This document shows, piece after piece, positions 61,364-64,000 of a stretch of 64,000 nucleotides of DNA. The translations under genes were made by a program, and so were the position numbers. The notes beneath the pieces are model-generated. The model was not told where the DNA came from and searched no databases. It saw only the letters and a list, made by a program, of their open reading frames with translations. Numbering within the stretch: position 1 is the first letter of the stretch; each line of letters opens with the position of its first letter. Origin of the DNA: Nocardia coubleae NBRC 108252 (GTDB lineage: Bacteria > Actinomycetota > Actinomycetes > Mycobacteriales > Mycobacteriaceae); the NCBI RefSeq assembly GCF_001612805.1, contig NZ_BDBD01000010.1, forward strand, positions 1 to 64,000. Reading direction: 5' to 3'.

Positions 61364-63619
61364 ATGGCGACGACCATCGAATATCTGCGGACCGAACCGG
61401 ACTTGCCTCCGGTCGGTGTCGTCGATCGCACGCCGATCACGCCCGCCAAGAAGGCTGTGTTCGCGGGGATCGGCGTGCTCGGCGCCGGCGCGTGGACCTA
61501 TCTCGCGACAGCGCGCGGAGAATCCGTGAACGCGGTGTGGATCGTGATCGCGGCGGTGTGTACCTACATCATCGCGTACCGGTTCTATGCCCGGTTCATC
61601 GAATGGAAGGTGACCAAGCCGCGCGACGACGTGGCCACCCCGGCCGAGATCTACGACAACGGCAAAGACTTCATGCCGATGGACCGGCGGGTGCTCTACG
61701 GTCACCACTTCGCCGCCATCGCCGGCGCCGGTCCCCTCGTCGGTCCGGTTCTCGCAGCTCAGATGGGCTATCTGCCGGGCACCATCTGGATCGTCGTCGG
61801 TGTGGTGTTCGCCGGTGCGGTGCAGGACTACCTGGTGCTGTGGGCCTCGACGCGCAGGCGTGGTCGCAGTCTCGGCCAGATGGCGCGCGACGAGCTGGGC
61901 GCCGTAGGTGGCGTCGCGGCGATCGTCGCGATCCTGGCCATCATGACGATCCTGCTCGCGGTGCTCGCGCTGGTCGTGGTGAACGCCCTCGGCGAGAGCC
62001 CGTGGGGCGTGTTCTCGATCGCGATGACCATCCCGATCGCGCTGTTCATGGGTGTGTACCTGCGTTATCTGCGCCCGGGCAAGGTCGGCGAGGTGTCCGC
62101 GATCGGCATCGTGCTGCTGCTGGCCGCCATCGTCGGCGGTGGCTGGGTGTCGGAAACCGAGTGGGGCGCGGACTGGTTCACCCTGTCGCGCACCACCATC
62201 GCCTGGTGCCTGATCGCCTACGGCTTCTTCGCCTCGGTGCTGCCGGTCTGGTTGCTGCTGGCGCCGCGTGACTACCTGTCGACGTTCATGAAGGTCGGCA
62301 CGATCGTGCTGCTCGCCGCGGGCATTCTCATCACCATGCCGGTGCTGAAGGCGCCCGCGGTGTCGGAATTCGCCTCCAGCGGTACCGGTCCGGCGTTCGC
62401 GGGCAGCCTGTTCCCGTTCCTGTTCATCACCATCGCCTGTGGTGCGCTGTCGGGCTTCCACGCGCTGGTGTCCTCGGGGACCACGCCGAAGCTGCTGGCC
62501 AAGGAATCGAATGCCCGGATGATCGGGTACGGCGGCATGCTGATGGAGTCGTTCGTCGCGGTGATGGCCATCATCACGGCCTCGATCATCGACCAGCACC
62601 TGTACTTCGGCATGAACGCGCCCGGCTCGCTCACCGGTGGCACGCCGGAGACGGCCGCCGCCTACACCAACAAGCTCGGTCTCGACGGTCCGCCCGCGAC
62701 GCCGGAGCTGTTCGCCGACGCGGCGTCGGATGTCGGTGAGCAGACGATCATCTCGCGCACCGGCGGCGCCCCCACGCTGGCGGTCGGCATCTCCGAGGTC
62801 TTCCACAAGTTCCTCGGCGGCGAATCGATGAAGGCGTTCTGGTACCACTTCGCGATCATGTTCGAGGCGCTGTTCATCCTCACCACCATCGACGCGGGCA
62901 CTCGTGTCGCGCGGTTCCTGGTGTCGGACGCGCTGGGCAACTTCGGCGGCGGTTTCAAGAAGTTCCGTGACCCGTCGTGGCGGGTCGGCGCGTGGGTGTG
63001 TTCGCTGCTTGTGGTCGCCGGCTGGGGTGGCGTGCTGCTGATGGGTGTCAACGATCCGTTCGGCGGCATCAACGCGCTCTACCCGCTGTTCGGTATCGCC
63101 AACCAGCTGCTGGCCGCGATCGCACTGACGGTGGTGCTCACCATCCTCGTCAAACGCGGGCAGTGGAAGTGGGCATGGATCCCCGGTATTCCGCTGGTGT
63201 GGGACCTCGTCGTCACGATGACCGCCTCCTGGCAGAAGATCTTCTCCGCCGATCCCAAGCTCGGTTACTGGAAGCAGCACAGCCTGTGCCAGGCCGCCAA
63301 GGACGCGGGCAAGGGCTGTCTGACGGCCAAGACGCCGGAGCAGGTGGAGATCGCGATCCGAAACACTTTCATCCAGGGCACGTTGTCGATCGTGTTCGCG
63401 GTGCTCGTGCTCATCGTGACCGTCGTCGGTGCGCTGGTGTGCCTGCGCGCGATCCGCACCGGTGAGGTGACCAGCTCCGAATCCGAGGAGCAGCCGTCGA
63501 AGATCTTCTCCCCCAGCGGTTTCGTGTCGACGAAGGCGGAGAAGGACGTGCAGAAGGAGTGGGACGTGCTCATCGCCGAGGGCAAGGTGACCGCGCCCGG
63601 ATCGGTGCACGTGTCGTGA
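61364..63619 (+). CDS. cstA: Carbon starvation protein CstA (pyruvate/peptide transporter family)
   Basis: A 751-residue membrane protein with around 16-18 helices. CstA/BtsT proteins import pyruvate or peptides during carbon starvation. The family block GHHFAAIAGAGPLVGPVLAAQ (described in two parts: GHHFAAIAGAG and PLVGPVLAAQ) is near residue 112. ACGALSGFHALVSSGTTPKLL is near residue 364, and TTIDAGTRVARFLV near 512. The upstream 120 bp have GTGTGATC, a possible CRP half-site. It is coupled by a GTGA overlap to a YbdD gene, the usual partner. Confidence 0.95.
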   Translation: MATTIEYLRTEPDLPPVGVVDRTPITPAKKAVFAGIGVLGAGAWTYLATARGESVNAVWIVIAAVCTYIIAYRFYARFIEWKVTKPRDDVATPAEIYDNGKDFMPMDRRVLYGHHFAAIAGAGPLVGPVLAAQMGYLPGTIWIVVGVVFAGAVQDYLVLWASTRRRGRSLGQMARDELGAVGGVAAIVAILAIMTILLAVLALVVVNALGESPWGVFSIAMTIPIALFMGVYLRYLRPGKVGEVSAIGIVLLLAAIVGGGWVSETEWGADWFTLSRTTIAWCLIAYGFFASVLPVWLLLAPRDYLSTFMKVGTIVLLAAGILITMPVLKAPAVSEFASSGTGPAFAGSLFPFLFITIACGALSGFHALVSSGTTPKLLAKESNARMIGYGGMLMESFVAVMAIITASIIDQHLYFGMNAPGSLTGGTPETAAAYTNKLGLDGPPATPELFADAASDVGEQTIISRTGGAPTLAVGISEVFHKFLGGESMKAFWYHFAIMFEALFILTTIDAGTRVARFLVSDALGNFGGGFKKFRDPSWRVGAWVCSLLVVAGWGGVLLMGVNDPFGGINALYPLFGIANQLLAAIALTVVLTILVKRGQWKWAWIPGIPLVWDLVVTMTASWQKIFSADPKLGYWKQHSLCQAAKDAGKGCLTAKTPEQVEIAIRNTFIQGTLSIVFAVLVLIVTVVGALVCLRAIRTGEVTSSESEEQPSKIFSPSGFVSTKAEKDVQKEWDVLIAEGKVTAPGSVHVS

Positions 63620-63864
63620 GTTCGGCCGGGGATGCGGGCGGGCGGTCCATCGGATCGGCCGCCCGCGCCCTCGCGCACCGCGTCTGGACGGGCGCCCGCT
63701 CGGTGGCCCGGTGGTACAGCGCGATCAACGGCGGCCAGGACTACCAGCGGTATGTGGCCCATCTGCGCCGCAATCACCCGGACCGCCCGGTCCCGTCCGA
63801 ACGCGATTACTGGCGTGAACGCTATGCCGAAGCCGAGCGGAACCCCACCAACCGCTGCTGCTGA
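63616..63864 (+). CDS. YbdD/YjiX family small protein
   Basis: An 82-residue protein of the YbdD/YjiX (DUF466) family, standard companion of cstA-type transporters. The core is WYSAINGGQDYQRYVAHLRR and NHPDRPVPSERDYWRERY near residues 34-70. It may assemble with CstA. The GTG at 63616 overlaps the cstA stop by four bases. The C-terminus ends in two cysteines (NRCC). Confidence 0.93.
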   Translation: MSSAGDAGGRSIGSAARALAHRVWTGARSVARWYSAINGGQDYQRYVAHLRRNHPDRPVPSERDYWRERYAEAERNPTNRCC

Positions 63865-63910
63865 ATAGGTGGCCGATTTCCGCTAGCACCGGACCGGGCG
63901 CGCTGCCATT

Positions 63911-64000
63911 GTGGACAACGTGACCATCACGGCTTTGGACTTCGAGCGCTGCTACCGAGCGGTGTCGACCCGCGACTCCCGTTTCGACGGGCAGTTCTTC
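63911..64000 (+). CDS. Ada/AlkA-type DNA repair protein, N-terminal part (runs off window)
   Basis: Two in-frame GTG codons (63911 and 63920) open a frame that reads LDFERCYRAVSTRDSRFDGQ followed by FF at the window edge. This is the N-terminal metal-binding Ada domain start found in Ada and in actinobacterial AlkA-type glycosylases fused to Ada. The protein repairs or senses alkylated DNA. Only about 30 codons are visible. Confidence 0.75.
   Translation, partial: MDNVTITALDFERCYRAVSTRDSRFDGQFF

Overview
The window is high-GC actinobacterial chromosome and almost certainly comes from Nocardia or a close relative in the Nocardiaceae. It carries mycothiol synthesis (mshB), coenzyme F420 synthesis (fbiC), PIM mannosyltransfer (pimE, lpqW), methylglucose lipopolysaccharide initiation (gpgS), the succinylase DAP branch (dapC, dapD, dapE), the glgC/glgM glucan pair and sigE-rseA-htrA-tatB. 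Their order follows, with insertions and losses, the Mycobacterium tuberculosis Rv1112-Rv1224 neighbourhood. GTG starts, ATGA/GTGA overlaps and very GC-rich third positions are the rule. A secreted class I cholesterol oxidase fits a soil actinomycete.

Layout. 1-413: degenerate tandem 42-bp repeats and a long stem-loop. 414-6926: glgM/glgC, an O-methyltransferase, then sigE-rseA-htrA-tatB (envelope stress and Tat export). 7109-11565: accessory genes, including two hypotheticals around a CRP-like palindrome, an orphan xdhC and an IS110 transposase remnant. 11691-17733: a tightly packed minus-strand operon dapE-LOG-LOG-fadD6-folP2-gpgS, with dapD divergent. 18938-24447: a secreted protein, a molybdopterin oxidoreductase, fadD36, a DUF2236 protein and cholesterol oxidase. 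24663-28594: a Ser/Thr kinase gene broken by a one-base frameshift, dapC-fdxC and a HigBA-type toxin-antitoxin pair. 28669-33434: fbiC and two PH-domain membrane proteins. 33613-36013: an MFS exporter and its divergent TetR regulator around five evenly spaced operator-like palindromes. 36014-43001: a membrane protein, mshB, lpqW, typA, a tiny Cys-rich basic protein under an iron-box-like sequence, pterin dehydratase and pimE. 43393-52375: secreted and envelope proteins, a DoxX protein with a long 11-residue-repeat tail, and decayed gene fragments. 52376-64000: a hydrolase, an R-M island at the 3' end of ychF, quinone reductase, AraC and VOC genes, cstA-ybdD and the start of an ada-like gene.

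The most interesting region is 53450-57458. A two-subunit restriction-modification system (an HsdS-like protein plus an N6-adenine methylase with an N-terminal PD-(D/E)XK nuclease domain, and no HsdR) lies between 12-bp direct repeats. One repeat is inside the end of ychF. The other is next to what looks like the displaced original end of ychF (coding ...VEFRFNV-stop), about 4 kb away. This suggests site-specific integration at the 3' end of ychF. Other signals are the five-site operator array, the iron-box micro-gene at 41262, the hendecad-repeat DoxX protein and the frameshifted kinase. All calls come from reading the sequence; no database search was run.
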